Numbered from the stretch's first letter, positions 24,025 to 33,446 are shown. The stretch: 64,000 nt of DNA from Flavobacteriaceae bacterium YJPT1-3 (GCA_029866965.1 CP123444.1:1033501-1097500), one strand, 5' to 3'. Made by a program: numbers and translations. The notes: generated by a model not told the origin, from the sequence alone.

Positions 24025-24876
24025 ATGAGAAAACATCTTATTCTTATTGCCATAGCGTTGTGCTTGACTGCGCCGGCCACAGCACAAGAATCTACGCAAA
24101 AGTTAGATTACAGAACAGGGAATCCTGCCGATTGGCCCGAAGAACTAGATGCTGTAAATGGGGCACCAGATAATCACAAGATCTTATTGGAAAATGATCA
24201 GGTACGCGTCTTGGATGTGACTCTCGCGCCCAATGAGGTAGAGAACCTACATCACCATCGTTGGCCAAGCGTGCTTTATATCATGCAAGCCGGGGAATTT
24301 ACAGACCAGGATGCCGAAGGAAATTTTATTATGGATTCCAGGGAATTACCCGAACCGTTACAATTTCCCTTAACCATGTGGAAAAAACCAGAAGCACCAC
24401 ATACTGTAACCAATCTGAGCGATACAAAATCCATACATCTGGTTAGAGTTGAATTAAAACAAAATGAAGGCTATTCAGGCGCTTCAAACCTGAAGATTGT
24501 CAACTCGGTGTATGAATCCTTTGGGAAAGGAGATATCCCTGCAGCTTTGGCTGTTATGGACAAGGATGTTGTCTGGAACGAAGCGGAAAGTAACTCACTT
24601 GCAGTTGGCAACCCATACATTGGGCCCGATGCCGTCTTAAAAGGTGTTTTTATGAAACTTGGCGAAATGTACCAATCTTTTAGTTTAAAGGATATCAAGT
24701 TGCACGAGATGAGCGACAACCAAGTGCTGGCCACCTTGCGCTACGCTATAACCTCAAAAAAGGGAATGGACTATGAAGTGCAAGCCGCACACCATTGGAC
24801 ATTGAAGGAGGGCAAAATAGTGCAATTTCAACAGTACGCAGATACCAAGAAATTAGCGGATACTGAAGCCAACTAG
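24025..24876 (+). CDS. Exported cupin plus SnoaL-like domain protein
   Basis: 283 aa. Signal peptide 1-20 (MRKHLILIAIALCLTAPATA|QE). Cupin domain (about 50-145) with the metal-type motif VENLHHHRWPSVLYIMQAGEF and the second motif EAPHTVTNLSD. A SnoaL/NTF2-like domain follows (about 155-275: NSVYESFGKGDIPAALAVMDKDVVWNEAE). A two-domain secreted binding or small-molecule-modifying protein; no substrate can be named. It is 7 bp ahead of another SnoaL-like gene and begins the run that leads into the DUF6090 array. Confidence 0.8.
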   Translation: MRKHLILIAIALCLTAPATAQESTQKLDYRTGNPADWPEELDAVNGAPDNHKILLENDQVRVLDVTLAPNEVENLHHHRWPSVLYIMQAGEFTDQDAEGNFIMDSRELPEPLQFPLTMWKKPEAPHTVTNLSDTKSIHLVRVELKQNEGYSGASNLKIVNSVYESFGKGDIPAALAVMDKDVVWNEAESNSLAVGNPYIGPDAVLKGVFMKLGEMYQSFSLKDIKLHEMSDNQVLATLRYAITSKKGMDYEVQAAHHWTLKEGKIVQFQQYADTKKLADTEAN

Positions 24877-24883
24877 CAAGACG

Positions 24884-25363
24884 ATGAAATGGATGTATGC
24901 AGTAGCTGTTATCGTACTGGTTGTGGGGTATAGTTGTACTACCAATCAAAACCATGACCAGAAGAAGATGAACGCCTTCGGATTGGATTATACCAAGGCT
25001 TGGAACAGCCAAAAACCAGAACAGGTGGCCGCTTTTTTTGAAGAAGGGGGAACTTTAATTGTGAATAAAGGCGAACCCATTAAAAGCAGAAGCGCCATCA
25101 CCGATTTTGCGAAGGGTTTTATGACCGCTTTTCCTGATATGGAACTGACCATGGACAGCCTGATAAAAAAGAATAGTTCATACAATTATTACTGGACCTT
25201 CAGAGGAACTAATAAAGGCCCGGGGGGATTTGGAAGTAAGGTGATTTTTAGCGGGTTTGAGCAATGGACCATGGGTAGTGGCGGACTGATTCAAATGTCG
25301 TTGGGCACTTTTGATGTAGACGATTATAACCGTCAGGTAAAAGGAAATAGCAGGAATGAATAA
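24884..25363 (+). CDS. SnoaL/NTF2-like lipoprotein
   Basis: 159 aa with a lipoprotein signal ending GYSC|TT (Cys18) and an NTF2-like body: FGLDYTKAWNSQKPEQVAAFFEEGGTL, then AITDFAKGFMTAFPDMELTMDSL and a C-terminal beta sheet. This is the polyketide-cyclase-like SnoaL layout, here on the periplasmic or outer-membrane face. It is 7 bp after the cupin gene, and the first DUF6090 gene starts 16 bp later. Function unknown. Confidence 0.8.
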   Translation: MKWMYAVAVIVLVVGYSCTTNQNHDQKKMNAFGLDYTKAWNSQKPEQVAAFFEEGGTLIVNKGEPIKSRSAITDFAKGFMTAFPDMELTMDSLIKKNSSYNYYWTFRGTNKGPGGFGSKVIFSGFEQWTMGSGGLIQMSLGTFDVDDYNRQVKGNSRNE

Positions 25364-25379
25364 TTAACCTGAAAGACGC

Positions 25380-26147
25380 ATGCTCAAATTCTTCCGGAAT
25401 ATCCGCAAAAAGCTCATCGAACAGGAACATGTTCGGAAGTATATCTTATATGCCGTTGGGGAAATCCTGCTCGTCGTAATTGGAATTTTAATTGCGTTGC
25501 AGATCAATAATTGGAACCAAGAACGTCAAGAACAGCAGCAATTAGAAGCATCCCTTTTGTTGATGCAATTGAACCTGAAAGAGGACATTAAAAAATTAGA
25601 GGATCAGATTGCGTACAACGAATCTATTCAAAAACACATTGACACCTTTTTCAAAATGGTAGCAAATCCTGAAGGAACGAAGCACATACCTTTAAATGAT
25701 ATAGGCGATGTTGCGCGCGAAAAATCCTTCTACTCAGTCACTACAGCCTTAAGATCAATGGAATCGGGAGGGCATTTCAAATGGATCACGGATGATACAC
25801 TGCTAGAAGCCATCTATACCTATTATGCGGATACGGAACGGTTCTCAAAAATGGTTGAGGACCATAATCAATTTGCAAGAGATTACGTAGAAGCTTTTGC
25901 CTATAAGAACTGGGACTTGGCGGACTACGTATCAGGCATCAATCCTTATCTGGAAAAAAGGACCGCCAGGATAGACAACAGAAAAGTGGTTTTAGAGAAT
26001 GTCGAGTTTGAAAGCATCGTGGTCGGTAGAAAGCTCAAAACAAACGAAGAAATAGGCTGGGCAAAAGAGGCTAAAGAAAGAGCAAAGACTTTACACGAAA
26101 CAATTGAAAGCTATTTGAATCATATGAATAAAGCACAACATCAATAA
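25380..26147 (+). CDS. DUF6090 membrane protein 1
   Basis: 255 aa. N-terminal module MLKFFRNIRKKLIEQEHVRK, one helix beginning YAVGEILLVVIGILIALQ (about 25-45), then NNWNQER. The rest is a helical, charged domain with coiled-coil heptads (about 45-90), probably periplasmic. It is the most divergent of the ten at the N-terminus (EHVRKYI). DUF6090 has no known function that I can name. First in the tandem array, same strand as the SnoaL genes. Confidence 0.82.
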   Translation: MLKFFRNIRKKLIEQEHVRKYILYAVGEILLVVIGILIALQINNWNQERQEQQQLEASLLLMQLNLKEDIKKLEDQIAYNESIQKHIDTFFKMVANPEGTKHIPLNDIGDVAREKSFYSVTTALRSMESGGHFKWITDDTLLEAIYTYYADTERFSKMVEDHNQFARDYVEAFAYKNWDLADYVSGINPYLEKRTARIDNRKVVLENVEFESIVVGRKLKTNEEIGWAKEAKERAKTLHETIESYLNHMNKAQHQ

Positions 26148-26148
26148 A

Positions 26149-26913
26149 GTGATAATATTCTTCAGGAAATTTCGGCAAAAACTGCTCTCTGAAAACAAAT
26201 TCTCCAAGTACCTGCTTTATGCCATCGGCGAAATCATTCTCGTGGTTATTGGGATTTTGATTGCCTTACAAATTAATAACTGGAATGAACATCAAAATGA
26301 TTTGAAAGTAGAGCGGACAAACATGATAAATCTTCTTGAGGATTTAAAGGACGACATTAAACTCTACGATGAATATCGTCAACGTAATGCAAAAATATAT
26401 GACCGAATAGATTCTATTGTACCCAATATAAAGAGTGCAGATCGAAAGGCACATGTTGGTAAACTGGTGTACTGGTCACGTTTAGTCACCTTAGAATGGA
26501 TGGTAATAGAGCCAATAAACAGAACCTATTCTGAAATGAAAAGTTCTGGACAGTTAAGGCTCATTAACGATATGGAAATAAGCAAACAACTCTCAAAATA
26601 CTATAACTCATTTTCAAAATTCGAAATTCTAAATAATGCTGGACTATCTTGGGCAGAACAATATGTAGAATCCTTAGGTAAAATTTTTGATGCCGAAGCA
26701 TCAATGAAAGTAATGCTTACTCAGCAGATGGGAGAGGCCCAACCCAACCAAATGTTAACCGAAGACCCAATCACTATTAATCAATTTTTAAATGCGTTAA
26801 ACTTTTTTCAAGGCGCCATAAGTCGAGGCGACAAGCAAAGTTTAGAGAATGAGCAAAATGCGTTAATGATCATTGAGCTAATTGAAATCAAATACAATCT
26901 TAGCCGTGATTAA
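26149..26913 (+). CDS. DUF6090 membrane protein 2
   Basis: 254 aa, GTG start 1 bp after the previous stop (translation MIIFFRKFRQKLLSENKFSK). Belongs to the LLS-E/K-N-K/R-FS subtype of the N-terminal module, followed by the shared transmembrane helix with the Gly-Glu pair. The C-terminal domain (about 50-254) has little resemblance to copy 1. Its last 8 bp overlap copy 3. Confidence 0.82.
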   Translation: MIIFFRKFRQKLLSENKFSKYLLYAIGEIILVVIGILIALQINNWNEHQNDLKVERTNMINLLEDLKDDIKLYDEYRQRNAKIYDRIDSIVPNIKSADRKAHVGKLVYWSRLVTLEWMVIEPINRTYSEMKSSGQLRLINDMEISKQLSKYYNSFSKFEILNNAGLSWAEQYVESLGKIFDAEASMKVMLTQQMGEAQPNQMLTEDPITINQFLNALNFFQGAISRGDKQSLENEQNALMIIELIEIKYNLSRD

Positions 26914-27676
26914 ATTCTTCCGCCATATTCGACAAAATATGATTACCCAAAACAGAACCAAGAAGTATCTGCTCTACGCTATTGGCGAAATTATCCTAGT
27001 GGTTATTGGGATTTTGATTGCTTTGCAGATAAATAATTCTAATGAATTAAAGAAACAAAGGGTTAAGGAGGTCCAATTCTTAAAAAATCTTCAGAGCGAT
27101 TTAATTTTTGAACAAGATGAACATGAACGCTACATAGCAATTCGGGAAAACATAGTGAACTCTGCTCAAATGGCTCTTGAACACTTTAATGGAAAGCCAG
27201 TAGACAATATTCAGATGTTTAATTACCTCACTTTTAATGTAGGTATCTGGCAAGAACTTCAGCGAAACAACAACACTTTTATTGAATTATTAAACTCTGG
27301 AAGCTTCACTATAATTTCGAACGACTCGAGAAAAAACGGATTGTTAAATTTAGATTTAATCCATAAAGAAATTATTTCAAACCGGGAACACTTAAGAAAT
27401 GATTTAGAACAATATTTCTATGATCCCTGGTTTAGGACGGTAGATTTGGATCCATTAGCCCGAAGCTTTGTGTTCTATGCCAATAAAGGAGAGTTTGACA
27501 AAAATATAGAGCTTTCAAGGGATGAATTGGATGATCTTTTAATGGATAAAGTATTCAAGAACGGATTTGTTTTGTCCGTCTTTACCAATACACTGATAAT
27601 AGAGGACTACAAGAGAATGAAAGAGCTAAACAAAAGTGTCGTTGAATTGATCGGTAACGAAATAAAGAATGACTAA
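26906..27676 (+). CDS. DUF6090 membrane protein 3
   Basis: 256 aa, GTG start inside the end of copy 2. The frame is open further upstream (TTG at 26882), but the shared MIKFFRHIRQ fixes the start. Subtype MI-T-QNRTKKY. The post-helix motif is NNSNE where others have NNWNE. C-terminal domain is helical and acidic, unlike its neighbours. Confidence 0.82.
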   Translation: MIKFFRHIRQNMITQNRTKKYLLYAIGEIILVVIGILIALQINNSNELKKQRVKEVQFLKNLQSDLIFEQDEHERYIAIRENIVNSAQMALEHFNGKPVDNIQMFNYLTFNVGIWQELQRNNNTFIELLNSGSFTIISNDSRKNGLLNLDLIHKEIISNREHLRNDLEQYFYDPWFRTVDLDPLARSFVFYANKGEFDKNIELSRDELDDLLMDKVFKNGFVLSVFTNTLIIEDYKRMKELNKSVVELIGNEIKND

Positions 27677-27679
27677 GCC

Positions 27680-28441
27680 GTGATTAAATTCTTCCGCCAT
27701 ATTCGACAAAACATGATTAATGAAAACAGAACGAAGAAGTATCTGCTCTACGCTATTGGTGAAATCATCCTCGTGGTCATTGGGATTTTGATTGCGTTGC
27801 AAATCAATAACTGGAATGAAAATCGAAAATTAGCAGAAAATCAAAGAAAATTATATTCCAATTTAAAAATTGATTTTAAGTCAAGGCTAATTGAACTCAA
27901 TGAAATATATGCCGGCAAACAAGAAAGTATTGAGGCTATTATCGAATTAAATAAGATCATAGCCAATAAAGCCGATCGCCCTAATGATAGCATAATGGAT
28001 TACTTTTTATCAAGAACGGTCAATGGATTTAAGTTCAACGAAGATTTTAAAATGCTGGATGTGGTGTTCAATACAGGCTTGATCAATGATGTAAAGAACG
28101 AAAACTTAAAAAGACAGCTTATAGAATACCCTCAAAAAGTCGAAGAGATGCTGGAAGAGCAGCGTATGCACAACATCTTAATTGACTACAGATTGGTACC
28201 ATTTTATTCCAATTACCTTGCCATGCGAGATATTTATAGGAAGTTTGACTTTAGGCAATATAATCTTCCAGGAAGAAATCAAGTGACGATGGAGAAAAAT
28301 TATGACGGTCTATTATCAAGTCCCTTGTTTGAAAATTTTTTAGCAGAATCAGAAATGCTTATTCGAGTAACCTTGATAGATATTAAAAAACTTATGGATT
28401 CGGTCGAGGTTATTGTTACTCTTATAGAGGCCAAGACATGA
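27680..28441 (+). CDS. DUF6090 membrane protein 4
   Basis: 253 aa, GTG start 3 bp after copy 3. The first about 40 nt are almost identical to copy 3 (GTGATTAAATTCTTCCGCCA in both), while the C-terminal domains differ. Subtype MIN-ENRTKKY. Its TGA overlaps the ATG of copy 5 (ATGA). Confidence 0.82.
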   Translation: MIKFFRHIRQNMINENRTKKYLLYAIGEIILVVIGILIALQINNWNENRKLAENQRKLYSNLKIDFKSRLIELNEIYAGKQESIEAIIELNKIIANKADRPNDSIMDYFLSRTVNGFKFNEDFKMLDVVFNTGLINDVKNENLKRQLIEYPQKVEEMLEEQRMHNILIDYRLVPFYSNYLAMRDIYRKFDFRQYNLPGRNQVTMEKNYDGLLSSPLFENFLAESEMLIRVTLIDIKKLMDSVEVIVTLIEAKT

Positions 28442-29199
28442 TCAAGTTCTTCCGACATATCCGTCAACGTTTGCTTTCCAAAAATAAATTTTCAAGGTAT
28501 CTGCTCTACGCCATCGGCGAAATCATCCTTGTTGTCATTGGTATTTTGATAGCGCTTCAAATTAATAATTGGAATCAAAGTCGAATTCGAACCAAAGAAG
28601 AGCTGAGCATCCTCAAGGTGTTAAAAACGGGTCTTGATACAGATTTAAGAGACTTAAGGTTTAATGTAATTAGTATCCAAAAGAGTATAAGGTTTGCAGA
28701 TGAGGTCATTAGGAGTATAGAGCGTGATGAGGCTTACCATGATTCCATACCCGATCAAATAGGGATCGCTATGTTTCCGGTAAAATTTGTGTATTCAACC
28801 AGCGCTTTTGAAACCTTAAAGGCAAAAGGGATTGACCTAGTTTCAAATACTCAGCTAAGAGACGCCATAGTGGAAGTGTATGATTCAGGATATGTTTTTT
28901 TTATTGAGACGGAGAAAGCCATCACCTTAGATGAAACTGAGCGTGCTCTTACCGAGGTATTCCCAGAGCATTTTGAAGAATCCTACGTATTCGATTTTGA
29001 TAAGCCGGGTTATGAACCAAGACTGGTGCCTTTAGACTTCGAAAAGCTAAAGAAGGACCAGGAATTCATCTATTTTTTTAAGTCCTACAGAAATCGATTA
29101 AATATTTTCTCTAAGTTCCACTATAACTCAAGGATAATACCTCAAGTTGAAAATCTCATAGCACGTTTAGATGAAGAAGTTAATCGTTTAGCACTGTAG
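28438..29199 (+). CDS. DUF6090 membrane protein 5
   Basis: 253 aa, coupled to copy 4 by ATGA. Subtype LLSKNKFSRY. Transmembrane helix and NNWNQ as in the family. The C-terminal half contains FPVKFVYSTSAFETLKAKGIDLVSN, equivalent to a recurring 'S..F..L...G.......L...I' patch seen in most copies. Confidence 0.82.
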   Translation: MIKFFRHIRQRLLSKNKFSRYLLYAIGEIILVVIGILIALQINNWNQSRIRTKEELSILKVLKTGLDTDLRDLRFNVISIQKSIRFADEVIRSIERDEAYHDSIPDQIGIAMFPVKFVYSTSAFETLKAKGIDLVSNTQLRDAIVEVYDSGYVFFIETEKAITLDETERALTEVFPEHFEESYVFDFDKPGYEPRLVPLDFEKLKKDQEFIYFFKSYRNRLNIFSKFHYNSRIIPQVENLIARLDEEVNRLAL

Positions 29200-29213
29200 C
29201 GCAATTTTTAGAT

Positions 29214-29981
29214 ATGATCAAATTCTTCCGCCACATCCGTCAGTCAATGATTGACCAAAACCGAACCAGAAAATATTTGCTCTATGCGGTTGGGGAGATT
29301 ATTCTAGTCGTTATTGGGATATTAATTGCACTACAAATTAATAATTGGAATGAAAACCGAAAATCAAAAATTCAAGGACAGTTATACTTAAATAGACTTT
29401 TGTCTGAAAACAAGGAAGATCTCGCCACCTTTAATAATAACATTAAGGAGCTTGAAAAGGGAATTGAAACGGTAAAAGCGCTATCAGCGGTTCTAAATAG
29501 CAACAGTACATCAGATTCACTTTTAATTGTCGCCGCCAACGACTTTTTTGGCTATGGTAGCATTTACCCTATTTTTTCCTCATCAACATCAACGTTTGAA
29601 GATTTATCGAGCACAGGGAATCTGAAGGACATTCAAAACGCTACTCTTCGCGACCAATTGGTAAAGCATTACGCCCTCCACAACCAAGTAAAGGAACGCA
29701 TTAGAATAGGTACTGATTGGGCTTTACCTATTGATGCGCCTTTTACGTACAGCAATAGTATTATGAGGTTTGAACCTGTAACCAACCATTTATTTGGTGA
29801 ACAATCCAACTTCGAATTGGCAAATCATTTAAGGGTAAAAAAGAACGAGTATATCAATAACGCCGCAATTCACCTTTGGCTCAATAAAGACGCGATTGCT
29901 CAATTGGAAATGCTGATAAAGGAAACCACGAGTATTATTAACGCCATAGAAAAAGAACTGCGAAGTAATTTTAATCCATGA
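29214..29981 (+). CDS. DUF6090 membrane protein 6
   Basis: 255 aa, 14 bp after copy 5. Subtype MIDQNRTRKY. The shared patch reads FSSSTSTFEDLSSTGNLKDIQNATLRDQL, showing the recurrent 'STFEDL.S.G.L..I.N..LR..L' core of the extracytoplasmic domain. Stop overlaps the start of copy 7. Confidence 0.82.
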   Translation: MIKFFRHIRQSMIDQNRTRKYLLYAVGEIILVVIGILIALQINNWNENRKSKIQGQLYLNRLLSENKEDLATFNNNIKELEKGIETVKALSAVLNSNSTSDSLLIVAANDFFGYGSIYPIFSSSTSTFEDLSSTGNLKDIQNATLRDQLVKHYALHNQVKERIRIGTDWALPIDAPFTYSNSIMRFEPVTNHLFGEQSNFELANHLRVKKNEYINNAAIHLWLNKDAIAQLEMLIKETTSIINAIEKELRSNFNP

Positions 29982-30772
29982 TAAAATTCTTTCGATATAT
30001 ACGCCGGTCTATGATTGATCAAAACAGAACCAAAAAGTACCTGCTTTACGCCATAGGTGAAATAATTCTTGTGGTTATAGGGATTTTGATTGCACTTCAA
30101 ATTAATAATTGGAATGAAGATCGAAAAGCACGCGCTATGGAAATTGTGATACTTGAAAATCTAAAAACAGATCTCACCTTAGATACTCTAGATATTAACT
30201 TTAATTTAAAATATTACAAGCAGTTCATAGACGAAGAAAAGAAACTATTAAACTTTCTTACGAGTGACCTAGATACACCAGAAACACCTATAAATTATAA
30301 TGCGGCACTAACCACGCCTTTGATCATTGTTTTACACGAATCTACATTTAATAACCTACAAAACAACAGTATAGGTATTATAACCAATAATAGTTTACAA
30401 AAGGATATTTCACGATTTTACGACTTCTTTAGTAAAGGCATCAAAATTATTGAAAACGAGCTATCATCATATGAAACATATGATGTTAAGCTGCCTTATT
30501 TCTTAAAATACTTTCAACTAGATCCTAACGGTAAACTAATGGTGCTCTCTAATGAAAAAAGAAAAGATTATTATAATCCAAATTTTGAAAAACAAGCTAT
30601 TATTCTCAATAAAGTTAGTGAAGCCAAACAGGATGAGGGTTTTAAAGTTCTGTTGAACGAAAGCATATTTTTTAGACAAGTAACCATCGATTTTTACATC
30701 GATATGATAAGCCGAATCAAAGAACTGGATATTGCCATAACAAATGAATTGGAAATCTTAAGATCAGAATAA
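29978..30772 (+). CDS. DUF6090 membrane protein 7
   Basis: 264 aa, ATGA-coupled to copy 6. Module MIKFFRYIRRSMIDQNRTKKY. The domain contains HESTFNNLQNNSIGIITNNSLQKDISRFY, again the STF..L..N..G.I.N..L..DI pattern. Longest of the set. Confidence 0.82.
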   Translation: MIKFFRYIRRSMIDQNRTKKYLLYAIGEIILVVIGILIALQINNWNEDRKARAMEIVILENLKTDLTLDTLDINFNLKYYKQFIDEEKKLLNFLTSDLDTPETPINYNAALTTPLIIVLHESTFNNLQNNSIGIITNNSLQKDISRFYDFFSKGIKIIENELSSYETYDVKLPYFLKYFQLDPNGKLMVLSNEKRKDYYNPNFEKQAIILNKVSEAKQDEGFKVLLNESIFFRQVTIDFYIDMISRIKELDIAITNELEILRSE

Positions 30773-30785
30773 GACGAGATAACCT

Positions 30786-31505
30786 ATGATTAAATTCTTT
30801 CGTCATATACGCCAAAATATGATTAACCAAAACAGAACCAAAAAGTACCTGCTTTATGCCATAGGGGAAATTGTTCTCGTGGTTATAGGGATTTTGATTG
30901 CTTTGCAGATTAACAACTGGAACGAAAATCAAAAGAATCTTCAAGTCACGAAGGAAATTTATTCCATAATAAAATCAGATTTGGAAGCGGATATCTTAGA
31001 AATTGAAACGTTCTAAGAGCATTACGAATCGGTTAGAAAGCCGCTTTTTATTTCTTTCTTAAAGGCAGAATTAACCCAAGAAAATGTTATAGAAAATCCA
31101 CAATTACTGCTAGGTTTTACTGGATGGCAGGATATTCAGATAAATACCAGGGGCTACGAACTTTTCAAAAATCAACCTAACACGGCCGTTGTGGATCAGG
31201 ATTTGGCTAAAGACATCGCCCATTTTTATAATAAGCACCTTTATGAAATTGAAATAGCACTGACAGAACTGGCCCAGGAGTTTTCAGATAATAATCTACA
31301 TTTTAAAAGAAAGGGGTTCACTTGGAAGTATGTGCTGGGAGTTCAAGACAAAGAGTTTACGGACTATTACCTCAACAATGAGGATGCTAAAAATAGGATG
31401 GCTGCGTATTACCTGTTCTTTAAAATCTACACTAGCGAATTAATTGCCTTTAAAACGAATGCCGAGGCTCTTATACGATCTATAAATACGATAATAGATG
31501 ATTAA
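30786..31505 (+). pseudogene. DUF6090 membrane protein 8, interrupted by one in-frame stop
   Basis: Full-length frame of 240 codons broken only by TAA at 31014-31016 (codon 77, context IETF*EHYES). Everything before (shared module and helix) and after (NTRGYELFKNQPN...AVVDQDLAKDIAHFYNKH) is family-like and in the same frame, ending with a proper stop that overlaps copy 9. A GTG at 31191 could restart a fragment. No suppressor is evident. It could be a recent mutation, a sequencing error or a short membrane-anchor product of 76 aa. Confidence 0.78.
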
Positions 31506-32256
31506 ATTCTTCCGCCACATCCGTCAGTCTATGATCAACCAAAACCGAACCAGAAAATATTTGCTCTATGCTATTGGCGAAATTATCCTTGTAGTCATTG
31601 GGATTCTCATTGCGCTACAAATCAATAATTGGAATGAGGAGCGAAAACAAGAAAACCTGGAGCAGGACTACCTGCAGGCACTAAAAAAGGAATTTGAGAA
31701 CAATCTTAAAGAAGCAGATCGGGTAATAAAACTCAATGCAGATTTATTAAAGAATGCCCAGGAAATGGCCACGTACACAGGCCCTGACATACCTAGAATA
31801 GCAGAGAAAAGATTTGGCGAATTGTTCTTTGGGACCATCAATGCCGAGGTGCAATACCGTCCAGGCTCTGGTGTTACCCATGAGATTTTAAGCTCTGGTA
31901 AGCTGAATATATTTCAGAATAAAGAATTAAAAAACGCCCTGGCCTCTTTAGATGGTCTGTTGCTTAGTATACGATTTCAAGAAAAAGAAGAGCTTTCGTT
32001 ATTTCGTTATGAATTAATGTTTCTGGGCCAAGATAACGTAAGCCTACGTAAAATGGCCCACGATGCCTATGGAGAAAATTTTGGTGTTGATCAAGGCCGT
32101 TTTTTGGACAGCAACCTCCATTTGTTACAGTCCAAAAGGTTTGACAACCGGCTTATGGGATTCATCTATACCTCGGGATATCTCGATGGTAGGTATAGGG
32201 AGCTTAAAAAGCATATTGAAGAAATTATTTCCATAATAGATTCTCAACTAGAATAG
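31498..32256 (+). CDS. DUF6090 membrane protein 9
   Basis: 252 aa. Its ATG overlaps the end of copy 8 by 8 bp. Subtype MINQNRTRKY. The domain has RPGSGVTHEILSSGKLNIFQNKELKNALASL, the same core pattern. Otherwise C-terminal sequence is distinct. Confidence 0.82.
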   Translation: MIKFFRHIRQSMINQNRTRKYLLYAIGEIILVVIGILIALQINNWNEERKQENLEQDYLQALKKEFENNLKEADRVIKLNADLLKNAQEMATYTGPDIPRIAEKRFGELFFGTINAEVQYRPGSGVTHEILSSGKLNIFQNKELKNALASLDGLLLSIRFQEKEELSLFRYELMFLGQDNVSLRKMAHDAYGENFGVDQGRFLDSNLHLLQSKRFDNRLMGFIYTSGYLDGRYRELKKHIEEIISIIDSQLE

Positions 32257-32261
32257 CTGCC

Positions 32262-33011
32262 ATGCTTAAGTTTTTCCGCCATATCCGTCAACGTTTACTT
32301 TCCGAAAACAGATTTTCAAAGTATGCGCTATACGCTATTGGCGAAATTATCCTTGTGGTCATCGGTATTCTCATTGCCCTACAGATTAATGATTGGAACC
32401 AAGAACGCCTGGACGCCCGGGAAAGAAATGTAATCGTAAACGGTCTTCACGCCGAGTTTAAGCAAAACAAAATTCAAGTACAGAACATCGTCAAGACCTA
32501 CCAAGCCTCTAAAAACAATGGAGTAACTCTGATGAACTACATAGGCCAGGAAGAATTTGGCACTCCCGAGAAAGACCGAATAAATAATTTATTGGATGGC
32601 ATTTTCCCCGCCGTAGATTATCTGCCCTCCAATAATGCCATCGAAGAGATCATACAATCAGGGAAACTAAAAAATTTGAAGAATGCTGAGCTTTCTTCAA
32701 AGCTCTCAGCATGGAAAGTTTTAATGTTTACCATAGTCGGAAGAGAGGCAAAATTGGATCAATGGACCTTTTCTGAAGTTATTCCGTATTTAAACAAATA
32801 CATTTCGTGGCGAGATGTTGGTGTTGTTAAAGAGTATGATTGGGCAACAAACGGCCAACTATCAACAAATTACCCAACCATTTTCAAAGACTTAGAGTTT
32901 GAGAATATTCTTGAGAACCAGATTTATTTAGTGAATAGTTGTTTGGTTCGATATGAGGAAGCACTGGTCCTGATAGAGGAGATCATTACGATGACCACCG
33001 CTGAAAAATAA
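32262..33011 (+). CDS. DUF6090 membrane protein 10
   Basis: 249 aa, 5 bp after copy 9. Module MLKFFRHIRQRLLSENRFSKYALY, subtype LLS-ENRFS, and NDWNQ after the helix. The core reads LPSNNAIEEIIQSGKLKNLKNAELSSKLSAWK. Last of the array; no terminator hairpin recognised after it. Confidence 0.82.
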   Translation: MLKFFRHIRQRLLSENRFSKYALYAIGEIILVVIGILIALQINDWNQERLDARERNVIVNGLHAEFKQNKIQVQNIVKTYQASKNNGVTLMNYIGQEEFGTPEKDRINNLLDGIFPAVDYLPSNNAIEEIIQSGKLKNLKNAELSSKLSAWKVLMFTIVGREAKLDQWTFSEVIPYLNKYISWRDVGVVKEYDWATNGQLSTNYPTIFKDLEFENILENQIYLVNSCLVRYEEALVLIEEIITMTTAEK

Positions 33012-33446
33012 GATCCGTTCCTATCGAGAGAAAATCAAGGATATAAGTTAAAGCAGGCATCGATCAAAGGGAAAGCAGACAGCTTGTTTGTAGGCCGTTA
33101 AACGATCAAAAGGAATCCATTTTTCGTTCTTTTCTTACATTTTATAAAAGGGTAGGATTTTCATTTTCAAATGCATACTTTTCTTTTTTTCTTTGCGTTT
33201 GAACTGATAATCAGGAGAACAATTTCTGGAAGTAGAACCGTGGTTCTCTGCGCAATTGGTCGTAAAAAATAGACAATTAGTCTATGGCTATATTTCGAGC
33301 TTCCAAAAGACTCGTATCCATCAGTTTGCAATTGATATTCCAGTAGAGTGTCTGGTTATCAGCAGAGTGCAAAAACAAATTGTGGATAAATTTTTCAAAA
33401 CTTTGACTTGAGGCTGTCATAACGAAGTACGAATACTCTTACTTTT
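33012..33446. other. Intergenic region after the DUF6090 array
   Basis: AT-rich stretch of about 435 bp. No protein-like ORF, no clear terminator and no repeat. A promoter follows at 33447. Confidence 0.5.

Noticed and set aside
25380-33011. Diversity-generating retroelement behind the DUF6090 variation
   Set aside because: No reverse transcriptase, template repeat or adenine-biased variable region was seen; variation is spread over whole domains.
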